This document shows, piece after piece, positions 1 through 9,300 of a stretch of 64,000 nucleotides of DNA. The notes under the pieces were generated by a model that ran no database searches, was not told where the DNA came from, and saw only the letters and a list, made by a program, of their open reading frames with translations. The stretch lies in assembly GCA_014305025.1 (NCBI GenBank), contig JACRTY010000017.1, positions 186,001 to 250,000 on the forward strand, in the 5' to 3' direction. The first letter of the stretch is position 1; each line of letters starts with the position of its first letter. A program made the position numbers and the translations under genes. Origin of the DNA: Candidatus Nyctobacter psychrophilus (GTDB lineage Bacteria; Vulcanimicrobiota; Vulcanimicrobiia; Vulcanimicrobiales; Vulcanimicrobiaceae).

Positions 1-774
1 ACGCCGCAGGCCGTTGCCTTGATCGGCGCCGCTGCCTTCGTGGCCAGCGGCGTTAATGCGGGCGCCGGCGGTGGAAGCTTCATCTCCTTTCCGGCGTTGC
101 TTGCCATCGGCATAGCGCCGATCAACGCGAATGCAACCAATAACACCGCCATGTGGCTTGGCGGCGTGGCGTCGGCGAGTGCGTTCCGGCGCGAGCTCGG
201 CACGCCGCCGAGAACCCTGCTGCCGATGTTCGTGGTCAGCATCGCGGGGAGCGTCGCGGGAGCACTGCTTTTGCTGCGCACGTCCAACGGTTTTTTTACG
301 CAACTCATCCCCGTGCTGCTGCTGATCGCAACGGTCTTGTTCATTTGGGGTCCGGCGCTGACGCGCGCCTCGCAACGCACGAGATTCGGCAGCTCGCTCG
401 ACATCGAATCGCCGCTCGGCTTAGCGGCCCAGTTCGGCATCTCGGTCTACGGCGGCTTCTTCGGCGCCGCGATGGGAATCCTGATGCTTGCGCTTTTCGG
501 GCTGCTGGGGATCACCGATCTGCGCCGCGCCAACGCCTTCAAAGTCTTGCTGTCGGTCGCCGTCAACGGCGTCGCCGTCATTCCGTTCGTCATCGCGCGC
601 GCGATCGCGTGGGATGCGGCTTTCGTCGCCGGTGCGTGCGCGGTCGCCGGCGGCTATCTGGGCGCGCACCTCGTGAAGCGGTTACCGGGAGACGTCGTGC
701 GCGTGCTCGTCACTGCGATCGCGTGCGCGATGACGCTCTTTTTTGCACTCAAAACGTATGCGCTGCACCGATGA
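1..774 (+). CDS. Sulfite exporter TauE/SafE family protein (5' end outside window)
   Basis: An integral membrane permease of the TauE/SafE family, whose members export sulfite, sulfoacetate or related anions. The frame is open from base 1 and no convincing start is visible (the first in-frame start is a TTG at 19), so the gene probably begins upstream. Hydrophobic segments run through the whole protein. The early Gly-rich stretch NAGAGGGSFISFPALLAIG and a repeated half (GISVYGGFFGAAMGILML) are typical of the family's two pseudo-repeats. Its 3' end overlaps the convergent hemQ gene by 26 bp. A second TauE/SafE gene lies at 57308-58075. The substrate cannot be read from sequence. Confidence 0.85.
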   Translation, partial: TPQAVALIGAAAFVASGVNAGAGGGSFISFPALLAIGIAPINANATNNTAMWLGGVASASAFRRELGTPPRTLLPMFVVSIAGSVAGALLLLRTSNGFFTQLIPVLLLIATVLFIWGPALTRASQRTRFGSSLDIESPLGLAAQFGISVYGGFFGAAMGILMLALFGLLGITDLRRANAFKVLLSVAVNGVAVIPFVIARAIAWDAAFVAGACAVAGGYLGAHLVKRLPGDVVRVLVTAIACAMTLFFALKTYALHR

Positions 775-1621
775 GCACGTCGTTTACCAACTGCGGCACG
801 CCGTCGCCCTCGAGATAACGCGCCAGTTCCGAGATCGAAAACTGCAGGCCGGTGTAGAAAGGCCCGAACGCTGCATACCGAGCGCTGGCGGCGTCGAAGC
901 GCATCTCGTAGATCAATTTCTTGAAGATCAACGGCTCGTCGGCGTAGAGATCGACGCCCCATTCCCAGTCGTCGAAGCCGATGGAACCGGAAATCACTTG
1001 CGTGACCACACCGTGAAACGACCGCCCGATCTTGCCGTGATCGACCATCAGGCGCGCGCGTTCGGCGTACGGCAATTCATACCAGTTCACGCTTTCGCCG
1101 CGCCGCTTGTCCATCGGATAGAAACAGACGTAGCGGCGCGCCGGAACTTTCGCCCACAAACGTTCCGCATTACGCGGCTGCCGCTCTTGCTCGGAAAGTG
1201 CGGAATCGAACGCCTTATTCCATTCCGGGGAGCGCGCCTTTAGCCCGCGGTCCGCAAGCGACGCATGCAACTTGGCAGTCGCTTCATACAAGCCCAGTTC
1301 GAGGACCGACACGTACGAAGAAACGTCTTCGGTGTAGTCGGCCAGTGCCAGCTTATCGAACGCCGTCTGGGCGGCGGCCAAGGCGTCGAAATTCTCGGCG
1401 TAATGGGTGAGCATGAGATCGCTCTTGTGGCCCAGCAGCTGGGCGAGCGAAACGTCGCCCTCTTGCGAGCGGGCCAAGCGATCGAAATAGCTGCGGGCTT
1501 CATCCGCAATTTCGAAGCGCTGCGCCGCCGGCAGCGCGTCGAAGGCCCGCCGCCGGAAGCGCACCATGCGGTGCAGAATGCGCCAGCCGTCAAGCGTTTC
1601 GGGAACCGCGGGATGTCGCAT
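749..1621 (-). CDS. hemQ: Coproheme decarboxylase HemQ (chlorite dismutase family)
   Basis: A haem-binding enzyme that oxidatively decarboxylates coprohaem III to haem b in the coproporphyrin-dependent pathway. The 290-residue length and the motif block fit HemQ rather than a true chlorite dismutase. FYPMDKRR at 167-174 supplies the candidate catalytic Tyr168. LMVDHGKIGR holds the candidate proximal haem ligand His195. Gln208 in GVVTQVISGS occupies the distal position where chlorite dismutases have Arg. DDWEWGVDLYA and KKLIYEMRFDAASARYAAFG follow as in the family. The N-terminal half (LDGWRILHRMVRF) matches the first ferredoxin-like repeat. No other haem gene is in the window. The start is an ATG, and the end overlaps the convergent TauE/SafE gene. 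Confidence 0.92.
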   Translation of the reverse strand: MRHPAVPETLDGWRILHRMVRFRRRAFDALPAAQRFEIADEARSYFDRLARSQEGDVSLAQLLGHKSDLMLTHYAENFDALAAAQTAFDKLALADYTEDVSSYVSVLELGLYEATAKLHASLADRGLKARSPEWNKAFDSALSEQERQPRNAERLWAKVPARRYVCFYPMDKRRGESVNWYELPYAERARLMVDHGKIGRSFHGVVTQVISGSIGFDDWEWGVDLYADEPLIFKKLIYEMRFDAASARYAAFGPFYTGLQFSISELARYLEGDGVPQLVNDVLIGAAHTF

Positions 1622-1741
1622 GCTGCGCCGCTTTCGCCATGAAACGCCGGTTCATCTTTGTCACGCCGGGCCCGGCCGCGGGGCCGCCCCGGCTTCGTTC
1701 AGGCCCGTACTTTCAGCGCGCCGGCGAGCGCGCACGCTGCA

Positions 1742-1771
1742 CCGCGATTGAACCGTTGCCGACTGTGGTAA
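1742..1771 (+). promoter_or_regulatory. Promoter-like motif shared with the element at 3309-3338
   Basis: The sequence CCGCGATTGAA, nine variable bases, then ACTGTGGTAA, lies 12 nt before the small membrane gene at 1784. The same two blocks with identical 9-nt spacing (ACTGCGGTAA) occur at 3309-3338 before the TPP-enzyme gene. TTGAAC and the TGxGGTAA block are placed like -35 and extended -10 elements, though the -10 match to a housekeeping consensus is poor. It could equally be a regulator site. The repetition is seen; the role is inferred. Confidence 0.4.
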
Positions 1772-1783
1772 CACAGAAGAGCA

Positions 1784-1999
1784 ATGGTTGCGCTTTCGCC
1801 TCATTCGATGAGAAATGCCCTTGGCGCCCTTGCCGTCATCGTCGTGGTGGCCTTGTGCGCCGGTGTGCCGGGTATGTACCTGATGCGCTCGGCTATCGCT
1901 TCGTATCGCATGCTGGAGTCCGGCGCTCAGGGGCAGCTCGTACAATGCGAGGACTACGCGTTCTCCAGTTGTAGTCGCTACGAAGAAAACCGTGGCTAA
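1784..1999 (+). CDS. Small single-pass membrane protein, hypothetical
   Basis: A 71-residue predicted protein with a hydrophobic helix at about residues 9-31 (NALGALAVIVVVALC, then GVPGMYLM) and a short polar tail with two cysteines. No family is recognised. Its stop overlaps the GTG start of the next gene by 8 bp, which suggests translational coupling to the cyclopropane-synthase-like methyltransferase. That would be consistent with a membrane anchor or helper for a lipid-modifying enzyme (inference). A purine-rich stretch (agaagag) lies just upstream of the ATG. A chance frame cannot be excluded. Confidence 0.45.
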   Translation: MVALSPHSMRNALGALAVIVVVALCAGVPGMYLMRSAIASYRMLESGAQGQLVQCEDYAFSSCSRYEENRG

Positions 2000-3293
2000 G
2001 AGTCTATCGGGCTTCGCCTACCAAGACGGCGCCCGTGCCCACTCGCTGGCGATTCTGCAAGCGATATTCGGGAGCAACTATCTGCGCCTGTTCGACGTCC
2101 GATTATGGGATGGCGGGATCGAACCGGCGCGCGGACCCAAACGGTTTACGATCGTCCTGAAAGCCCCGTGGACGTTGCGCAAAGTATTCAGTCCACCGGT
2201 TTCGCTCAACGGCGCACGCGCTTTGGCTGCGGGCGCGATCGACTTCGAAGGCGACGTCGAAGCAGCCGTCGACGCGGTTCGGACCGCCTTGGAGGGCCTA
2301 CGGCCCGCGACGCTTTTGCCGGTGCTGCGCGATGCGTTCGCCTTGCCCGCGCCGCCAAAATTGGCGCCGCTCGACGGTGAAGCGCGTTTACGCGGACGCC
2401 GGCATTCGATCGCCCGCGACCGGGCGGCGATCGCCCACCACTACAATCAGCCGGTCGAGTTTTTCAAGACGTTTCTCGACGAAAACCTCGTTTACTCGTG
2501 CGCCTACTACAACGAAGACGTTGTTGACGATTCGCTCGAGGCGGCTCAAATCGCGAAGATCGACCACATCCTGCGCAAACTGCGGATTCGGCCCGGGCAG
2601 CGGTTACTCGATCTGGGATGCGGGTACGGCGCGCTCGCCATACGTGCCGCCGAACGCTATGGCGCGCACGTCCTCGGCGTGACGCTCAGCTCCGCGCAGA
2701 AGCAAGAGGCGGATCGCCGTATCGCAGAGCGCGGAGTCGGCGATCGCGTCCGCGTGGAGTTGCGCGATTACCGCGAACTCGGCGACGAGCGGTTCGACGC
2801 AGTCGTGAGCGTCGGCATGGTGGAACACGTCGGCCGCAAGCATCTGCGGACATACCTGCGCCACGCTTATGATCTCGTGCGCCCCGGCGGCTCGTTTCTC
2901 AATCACGGCATCGCAGCGCAAAGCCCCGAGGGCCGCATGCGCAAGCGCGAAACGCTGATCGAGCGCTACGTCTTTCCCGACGGCGAAGTATGGCCCGTCG
3001 GCGCCTTCCTCGAGCAGGCTGAAGCGATCGGCTTCGAAATTCGCGACGTCGAAAATCTGCGTGAGCACTACGCGCGCACGCTTCGCCGCTGGCTGGCGAA
3101 CCTCGAAGAACACCGCGCTGGGGCAAGTGCGATCGCCGGCGAGGCGGCGTACCGCATCTGGCGCACGTACATTGCCGGAAGCGCTGCCGCATTCGCGCGC
3201 GGCGACCTCGGTCTGTTCCAGGTCCTGTTCGTCAAGCCGTACGCCGACGGACTCGTCGATCTTCCTGCGACCCGACGCGACCTGTATCGCTGA
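1992..3293 (+). CDS. Cyclopropane-fatty-acyl-phospholipid synthase family methyltransferase
   Basis: A SAM-dependent methyltransferase of the Cfa/mycolic acid cyclopropane synthase family, 433 residues. It probably transfers a methylene or methyl group to unsaturated acyl chains of membrane phospholipids. Residues 1-125 form the family's N-terminal lipid-binding region. The catalytic domain starts at about 145 with HHYNQPVEFFKTFLD and YSCAYY. The SAM loop LDLGCGYG is at about 206-213, followed by VGMVEHVG, RPGGSFLNHGIA and FPDGE. The C-terminal FQVLFVKP is also typical. The GTG start overlaps the preceding small membrane gene. Membership is clear; the exact product (cyclopropane, 10-methyl or other) is not determined. 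Confidence 0.9.
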   Translation: MAKSLSGFAYQDGARAHSLAILQAIFGSNYLRLFDVRLWDGGIEPARGPKRFTIVLKAPWTLRKVFSPPVSLNGARALAAGAIDFEGDVEAAVDAVRTALEGLRPATLLPVLRDAFALPAPPKLAPLDGEARLRGRRHSIARDRAAIAHHYNQPVEFFKTFLDENLVYSCAYYNEDVVDDSLEAAQIAKIDHILRKLRIRPGQRLLDLGCGYGALAIRAAERYGAHVLGVTLSSAQKQEADRRIAERGVGDRVRVELRDYRELGDERFDAVVSVGMVEHVGRKHLRTYLRHAYDLVRPGGSFLNHGIAAQSPEGRMRKRETLIERYVFPDGEVWPVGAFLEQAEAIGFEIRDVENLREHYARTLRRWLANLEEHRAGASAIAGEAAYRIWRTYIAGSAAAFARGDLGLFQVLFVKPYADGLVDLPATRRDLYR

Positions 3294-3308
3294 ACGGCGC
3301 GCCTCATG

Positions 3309-3338
3309 CCGCGATTGAAACGGCCCTCACTGCGGTAA
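3309..3338 (+). promoter_or_regulatory. Second copy of the shared promoter-like motif
   Basis: CCGCGATTGAA, nine bases, then ACTGCGGTAA, matching the element at 1742-1771 with the same spacing. It lies 33 nt before the ATG of the TPP-dependent enzyme, and a strong Shine-Dalgarno sequence (AAGGAG) follows just before that ATG. It probably marks the promoter or operator of the three-gene run 3372-9419 (inference). Confidence 0.4.
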
Positions 3339-3371
3339 GTCTATCAACGTTTTCCAAGGAGATGGCTTTCA

Positions 3372-5174
3372 ATGGCGCAGAACGTCAGTGAGTTTCTGTT
3401 CGAGCGTTTGTGTGACTGGGGTGTCAAACGCATTTACGGCTATCCGGGCGACGGCATCAACGGGCTCATGGGCGCGTTCAATAAGTACAGCGACCGCGTG
3501 CAGCTCGTGCAAGTCCGCCATGAAGAGATGGCCGCGTTCATGGCGACGGCGCACGCGAAGTTCACGGGCGAAGTCGGCGTCTGCATGGCGACGTCGGGCC
3601 CGGGAGCGATTCATCTGCTCAATGGGCTCTACGACGGCAAGATGGATCACATGCCGGTGGTCGCAATCGTCGGCCAGGCGGCGACGACGGGCTTAGGGGG
3701 AAGCTACCAACAAGAAGTCGACTTGATGAGTCTCTTCAAAGACGTCGCCAGCGAGTATTGCATGCAGGTCGCGAGTCCCGTTGCCATGCGGCACGTCATC
3801 GACCGCGCGATGCGCATCGCGATGACGACGCGCTCGGTTACGGCCGTCATCATCCCCAAGGACATCCAGGAGAAGCCTGCCGTCCCACACCCGCCGCAGA
3901 AACAAAATTACGTTCACAGCGGCGTCGGCTTCAGCGCCCCGCGCATCATCCCGAAGGACGTGGATCTGCGGCGCGCCGCTGAGGTGCTCAACGCCGGGAC
4001 GCGCGTGGCCATGCTCGTCGGCATCGGCGCCGCCAATGCCACCGACGAAGTGATTGCGGTTGCCAACAAGCTGCAGGCATGCGCTGCCAAGGCGTTGCTC
4101 GGCAAGGCGGTGCTGCCCGACGATCTCGAGTGGGTGACGGGTGATATCGGCCTCCTCGGCACGCGGCCCAGTTCCGACATGATGCGCGACTGCGACACGC
4201 TGTTCATGATTGGCTCGACGTTCCCGTACGACCAATTCTTGCCCAAAGAAGGCCAAGCCCGCGGCGTGCAGATCGACATCGACGGGAAGTCGCTTGGCTT
4301 GCGCTACCCGATGGAGGTAAACCTCGTGGGCGATGCAGCCGACACGCTGCACGAGCTGCTGCCGCTCATCGAGCAGAAGAGCGACACGTCGTGGCGTGAA
4401 AAGCTGGCCAAAAACCGCAAGGAATGGCAAGACGTGAACGCAACGCGCGCAACGACGACCGGGAAGGAGATCAATCCCGAGGTCGTGTTCACCGAACTCG
4501 CGACGCGTCTACCCGATCGCTGCATCATCACGGGCGACGCCGGAACGGCCACCAACTGGCTCGCCCGGCATCTGCAACTACGGCGCCGCATGAAGTTTTC
4601 GCTCTCGGGGAGCCTCGCGACCATGGGTCCCGCCGTGCCGTATGCTATCGCGGCGAAGTTCGCGTTCCCCGACCGTGTCGCCATGGCCTTGACCGGCGAC
4701 GGCGCAATGCAGATGAACGGCATCAACGAGATGATCACCATCAAGAAGTATTGGAAGCAGTGGAGCGATCCGCGCTTGATCATCTTGGTGATGAACAACC
4801 GCGATCTCAATCAAGTGACGTGGGAAATGCGAATTGAAACCGGGGAGCCCAAGTTCGAGGCCTCGCAAGACTTGCCCGATTTTGCGTACGCCGAGTATGC
4901 GAAAATGCTCGGGCTCGAAGGCGTGCGGGTCGACCGTACGGAGGACCTCGGCGCGGCGTGGGACCGCGTCTTGCGCGCCGACCGTCCGGCGATTTTGGAA
5001 GTGATGGTCGACGCCAACATCTCGATCATCCCCCCGCACATCACCTTCGAGCAGGCGCACAACATGACGTCCGCGCTAGTCCAGGGAGACCCGAACGAAT
5101 TCGGCATCATCGTCGAGTCCGCCAAGAACGTGCTCGCCGGAATGATTCCAACGCATAAAGGCGATAAGGGCTGA
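3372..5174 (+). CDS. Thiamine-pyrophosphate-requiring enzyme (pyruvate oxidase / acetolactate synthase-like)
   Basis: A 600-residue ThDP enzyme of the decarboxylase superfamily. The pyrimidine-binding domain begins the protein, with candidate catalytic Glu51 in VRHEEMAAF and SGPGAIHLLNGLYDG at about 75-89. A central Rossmann-like domain follows. The PP domain carries the metal-diphosphate motif from TGDGAMQMNG (441) to MNN (484-486). The insertion KKYWKQWSDPRLI is typical of the group annotated simply as 'thiamine pyrophosphate-requiring enzyme', close to pyruvate oxidases and quinone-linked pyruvate dehydrogenase. The start is fixed by an excellent SD (AAGGAG). Only 5 nt separate it from the enolase-superfamily gene, so the two are probably co-transcribed. 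The substrate is unknown. Confidence 0.85.
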   Translation: MAQNVSEFLFERLCDWGVKRIYGYPGDGINGLMGAFNKYSDRVQLVQVRHEEMAAFMATAHAKFTGEVGVCMATSGPGAIHLLNGLYDGKMDHMPVVAIVGQAATTGLGGSYQQEVDLMSLFKDVASEYCMQVASPVAMRHVIDRAMRIAMTTRSVTAVIIPKDIQEKPAVPHPPQKQNYVHSGVGFSAPRIIPKDVDLRRAAEVLNAGTRVAMLVGIGAANATDEVIAVANKLQACAAKALLGKAVLPDDLEWVTGDIGLLGTRPSSDMMRDCDTLFMIGSTFPYDQFLPKEGQARGVQIDIDGKSLGLRYPMEVNLVGDAADTLHELLPLIEQKSDTSWREKLAKNRKEWQDVNATRATTTGKEINPEVVFTELATRLPDRCIITGDAGTATNWLARHLQLRRRMKFSLSGSLATMGPAVPYAIAAKFAFPDRVAMALTGDGAMQMNGINEMITIKKYWKQWSDPRLIILVMNNRDLNQVTWEMRIETGEPKFEASQDLPDFAYAEYAKMLGLEGVRVDRTEDLGAAWDRVLRADRPAILEVMVDANISIIPPHITFEQAHNMTSALVQGDPNEFGIIVESAKNVLAGMIPTHKGDKG

Positions 5175-5179
5175 AGGCG

Positions 5180-6289
5180 GTGCAGACAGTGCAGTCGGCC
5201 GCCCTGGACGCCACGCTGGAACGAGTGACCGCGTCGGCGTATAAGATTCCGACCGATTCACCGGAATCGGACGGAACGCTCGAGTGGGATGCGACGACGC
5301 TGGTCGTCGTCGAACTGGAGGGCGGCGGCAAGCAGGGCCTGGGATACACGTACGCCGACGGCGCGACCGCACTGCTGATCCGCGACATGCTGGCCAAGGT
5401 CGTAACCGGACGCAAGGTACGCGATTCGGGCGCCATCTACGCCGAGACGATCGCAAAAATTCGCAACCTCGGGCGCGACGGCATCACGGCGATGGCGATT
5501 TCCGCCATCGACGTCGCCGTCTGGGACCTGCGCGCGAAGCTCGCCGACATGCCGCTTGCGGTCATGCTCGGCATGACGCGCGACGCGGTACCCGTGTACG
5601 GCAGCGGCGGGTTCACTTCGTATTCGCTCGAGCGGCTGCAAAGCCAACTTTCGGGCTGGGTCGACATGGGCATTCCCAAAGTCAAGATGAAGGTCGGGCG
5701 CGACGCGGCGGCCGACCCAAAACGCGTGGCCGCCGCGCGCGACGCGATCGGCGACGCGCAACTCTTCGTCGACGCCAACGGCGGCTACGTTCGTAAACAA
5801 GCGCTGCGGCTGGCTCACGTCTTCGCTCAGTACGGCGTCACCTGGTTCGAAGAACCGGTTTACCACCGCGACCTCGCCGGGTTGAGGCTCATGCGCGACC
5901 ATGCTCCACCGCTGATGGAGATCAGCATGGGCGAGTACGGCTACCAAGGCCTTGAGTTCCGTAACCTGCTCGAAGCCGGCGCCGTCGACGTGTTGCAGGC
6001 CGATGCCACTCGCTGCGGCGGCGTCACCGGATTCCTGCAAGCCGATGCATTGTGCGACGCATTTTTCATGCCGCTCTCGTCCCACTGCGCGCCATCGCTG
6101 CACCTGCACGTCGCCTGCGCCGCCAAACGCCTGCGCAACATCGAGTATTTCCACGATCATGTCCGCATCGAGCACATGCTTTTCGACGGTGCGCCCACGC
6201 CGGTCGACGGGTTTCTGAAGCCCGACCTCTCGCGGCCCGGAATCGGCTTGGAATTCAAACGCGCCGACGCGCAGAAGTTTGCGCTTTGA
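5180..6289 (+). CDS. Enolase superfamily protein, mandelate racemase subgroup
   Basis: A 369-residue TIM-barrel enzyme that should abstract the alpha-proton of a carboxylate substrate. Visible catalytic elements are: lysine motif KVKMKVG (167-173); metal ligands Asp198 (VDANGG), Glu224 (FEEPV) and Glu252 (ISMGEYGY); and an Asp275/His302 pair (QADATRCGG, SSHCAPSLH). The 27-residue spacing of that pair equals that of Asp270/His297 in mandelate racemase, which supports a racemase or sugar-acid dehydratase mechanism. The start is a GTG at 5180; another GTG at 5189 is possible. Its position between a ThDP enzyme and a lactate-dehydrogenase-like oxidoreductase suggests a 2-hydroxyacid or sugar-acid catabolic route (inference). 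Confidence 0.88.
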   Translation: MQTVQSAALDATLERVTASAYKIPTDSPESDGTLEWDATTLVVVELEGGGKQGLGYTYADGATALLIRDMLAKVVTGRKVRDSGAIYAETIAKIRNLGRDGITAMAISAIDVAVWDLRAKLADMPLAVMLGMTRDAVPVYGSGGFTSYSLERLQSQLSGWVDMGIPKVKMKVGRDAAADPKRVAAARDAIGDAQLFVDANGGYVRKQALRLAHVFAQYGVTWFEEPVYHRDLAGLRLMRDHAPPLMEISMGEYGYQGLEFRNLLEAGAVDVLQADATRCGGVTGFLQADALCDAFFMPLSSHCAPSLHLHVACAAKRLRNIEYFHDHVRIEHMLFDGAPTPVDGFLKPDLSRPGIGLEFKRADAQKFAL

Positions 6290-6317
6290 ACGAGAGCCTC
6301 CGTAACGGTCACGCAGC

Positions 6318-9300
6318 ATGATCTCGCTGCTCGAGGTCGTCGAGCGCATCCGCCTGGGTGAGGGCAACGGCAAGCCGCCCGCGCGCGCGGGCGAGGGCGC
6401 TGCGGCACCACACGTCGATCGCGCCGCACTCGAAGGCGAATTACGCAAAACCGTCCGCGGCGAAGTTCGGTTCGACGACGGTTCGCGTGCGCTGTACTCG
6501 ACCGACGCCTCCAACTACCGGCAGATTCCCCTGGGCGTCGTGATCCCGCGCGACGCGGACGACGTCGTGGCCACGGTGGCCGCCTGTCGGCAGTTCGGCG
6601 CGCCGGTCGTGTCCCGCGGCGGCGGCACGAGTTTGGCCGGCAATGCCTGCAACGTCGCGGTCGTCATGGACTTCTCGAAGTCCATGAACGGCATCGTCGA
6701 CATCGATTGGGACCAGCGGACGGCGCGCGTTCAGCCGGGCTGCATCCTCGACCATCTGCGCGACGCGGCCGGCGCGCGAGGACTGACGTATGGTCCCGAT
6801 CCGGCGACGCATTCGCACAACACGCTCGGCGGCATGATCGGCAACAACTCGTGCGGGATGCACGCGCAGATGGCCGGCAAGGTCGAAGAGAACATCGTCG
6901 AGCTGGAGATCCTCACGTACGACGGCGTTCGCCTGCGCGTCGGCGCGACCGGCGACGACGAATTGCAGCGGATCATCGCAGCCGGCGGCCGCCGCGGCGA
7001 GATCTACGCCGGCATGCAAGCGCTGCGCGACCTTTACGCCGACGACATCCGGCGCCGGTATCCCGACATCCCACGTCGAGTCTCGGGCTACAATCTCAAC
7101 GAATTGCTGCCCGAGAACGGTTTCCACGTGGCGCGAGCGCTCGTCGGCAGCGAGAGCACGTGCGTCACCGTGTTGGAAGCGACGTGCAAACTCATTCCCA
7201 ATCCGCCCTGCCGCACGCTGGTCGTGCTGGGTTGCGCCGACGTGTATGCCGCCGCCGATCTGGTGCCGTTCGTCAACGCGCACAAGCCAATCGCGTTCGA
7301 AGGCTTCGATGACCGGCTGCTCGATTTCATGCGCGCCAAAGGCATGCGGCAAGAAGATATCGACAAGCTGCCGCCCGGCAAAGGCTGGCTGATGGCCGAG
7401 TTCGGCGCCGCAACGAAGGACGAGGCCGACGCGCACGCGGGCGTTTTTATGGAAGCGTGCCGCCGGCTGCCGTCACCGCCCCACGCGAAGCTAGTCGAGC
7501 GCCCGTTCGACGAGCAGCAACTGTGGAGCGTGCGCGAAGCGGCCCTTGGCGCGAGCGCGAAGGTCCCGGGCCATCCCGACTATTGGCCCGGCTGGGAAGA
7601 CTCCGCCGTGCCGCCGGAACGCCTTGGCGATTACCTGCGCGAACTACGCGCCCTCTACGACAAGTTCGGCTACGATGCAGCGTTCTACGGGCACTTCGGG
7701 CAGGGCTGCATTCATTGCCGCGTGTCGTTCGACCTCATCACGGCCGAAGGCATCGGGCGGTATCGCACGTTCGTGCGAGAAGCGTCGGAATTGATTTCGC
7801 GCTACGGCGGCTCACTGTCGGGCGAACACGGCGACGGTCAAGCCCGCGCGGAGTTCTTGCCCATCATGTTCGGCGAGCGCATCGTCGAAGCGTTCGGCCG
7901 CTTTAAAGCCATCTGGGATCCCGCCGGCAAGATGAACCCCGGCAAGGTCGTCGCCCCGGATCCCGCCGACGCGAACCTTCGGCTGGGAACGCAGTACGAA
8001 CCATGGGAACCGGACACGCACTTTTCGTTCCATGAGGATTACGGCAGTTTCGCGTACGCGGCGAACCGCTGCGTCGGCGTCGGCAAGTGCCGTCGGCACG
8101 CGGGCGGCGTCATGTGCCCAAGCTATCAGGTCACGCACGAAGAGCAGCACTCGACGCGCGGACGAGCACGGCTGCTCTTCGAAATGCTGCAAGGCGACCC
8201 GTTGCGCGGCGGCTGGCAGGAAGAGGCCGTCAAAGAGGCGCTCGACTTGTGCTTGGCGTGTAAGGGCTGTAAGGGGCAATGTCCCGTCAATGTCGACATG
8301 GCGACGTACAAAGCCGAATTTCTCTCGCACTACCACGCGAAGCACGTGCGGCCGCGGAGCGCCTATGCGTTCGGGCTCATCATGTACTGGGCGCACCTCG
8401 CATCATATGCACCGGCTCTCGTCAATGCCGTCACGCAGACGCCGCTGCTGCGCGACGTCGCGAAGCTCGCGGCCGGCATGGCGCCGCAGCGCTCGATTCC
8501 CGCTTTCGCGCGCGAAACGTTCAAAGCGTCGTTTGCCAGGCGAAAACCTCGCAATCCCGACGGACCGCCGGTCATCCTGTGGCCCGACACGTTCAACAAT
8601 TACTTCCACTCCGCCACGGCAAACGCCGCGGTCGACGTGCTCGAAGACGCCGGATTCAACGTCATCGTGCCGCTGGCCACGCTGTGCTGCGGACGCCCGC
8701 TCTACGACTACGGCATGCTCGACCTCGCGAAAACGTTTCTGCGCCAGGTGCTCGCGACGTTGCGTCCGCACATCCGCGCGGGCACGTGCGTCGTCGGCCT
8801 GGAGCCTAGCTGCGTCTCGGTCTTCCGTGATGAGTTGCTCAACATGCTGCCGAACGATCCCGACGCCAAGCGGCTGGCGCAGCAGACGTTCATGCTCGGC
8901 GAATTCGTCGCGACCAAAACGGACTACAAGCCGCCGCGTCTGGAGCGCAAGGCGCTGGTTCAGGAACATTGTCACCACGCTTCGGTGCTCGGTACGCACG
9001 GCGAGAAGGCCATGTTCGAAAAACTCGGCGTGGAATACGAGGTTCCCGACAGCGGCTGCTGCGGCATGGCGGGCGCCTTCGGCTTCGAAGCGGGCGAGCA
9101 TTACGACGTTTCGATGAAAGCCGGCGAACGGGTGTTGCTTCCGAAGGTCCGCGCCGCGCTGCCGGAAACGCTGCTCGTCAGCGATGGGTTCAGTTGTCGC
9201 GAACAGATCGCGCAGTCGAGCGGCCGCCATGCCTTGCACCTCGCGCAAGTGCTCAAGATGGCGCTCGACTACGGCGCGAATGGCCCGAGCGGCCCACGTC

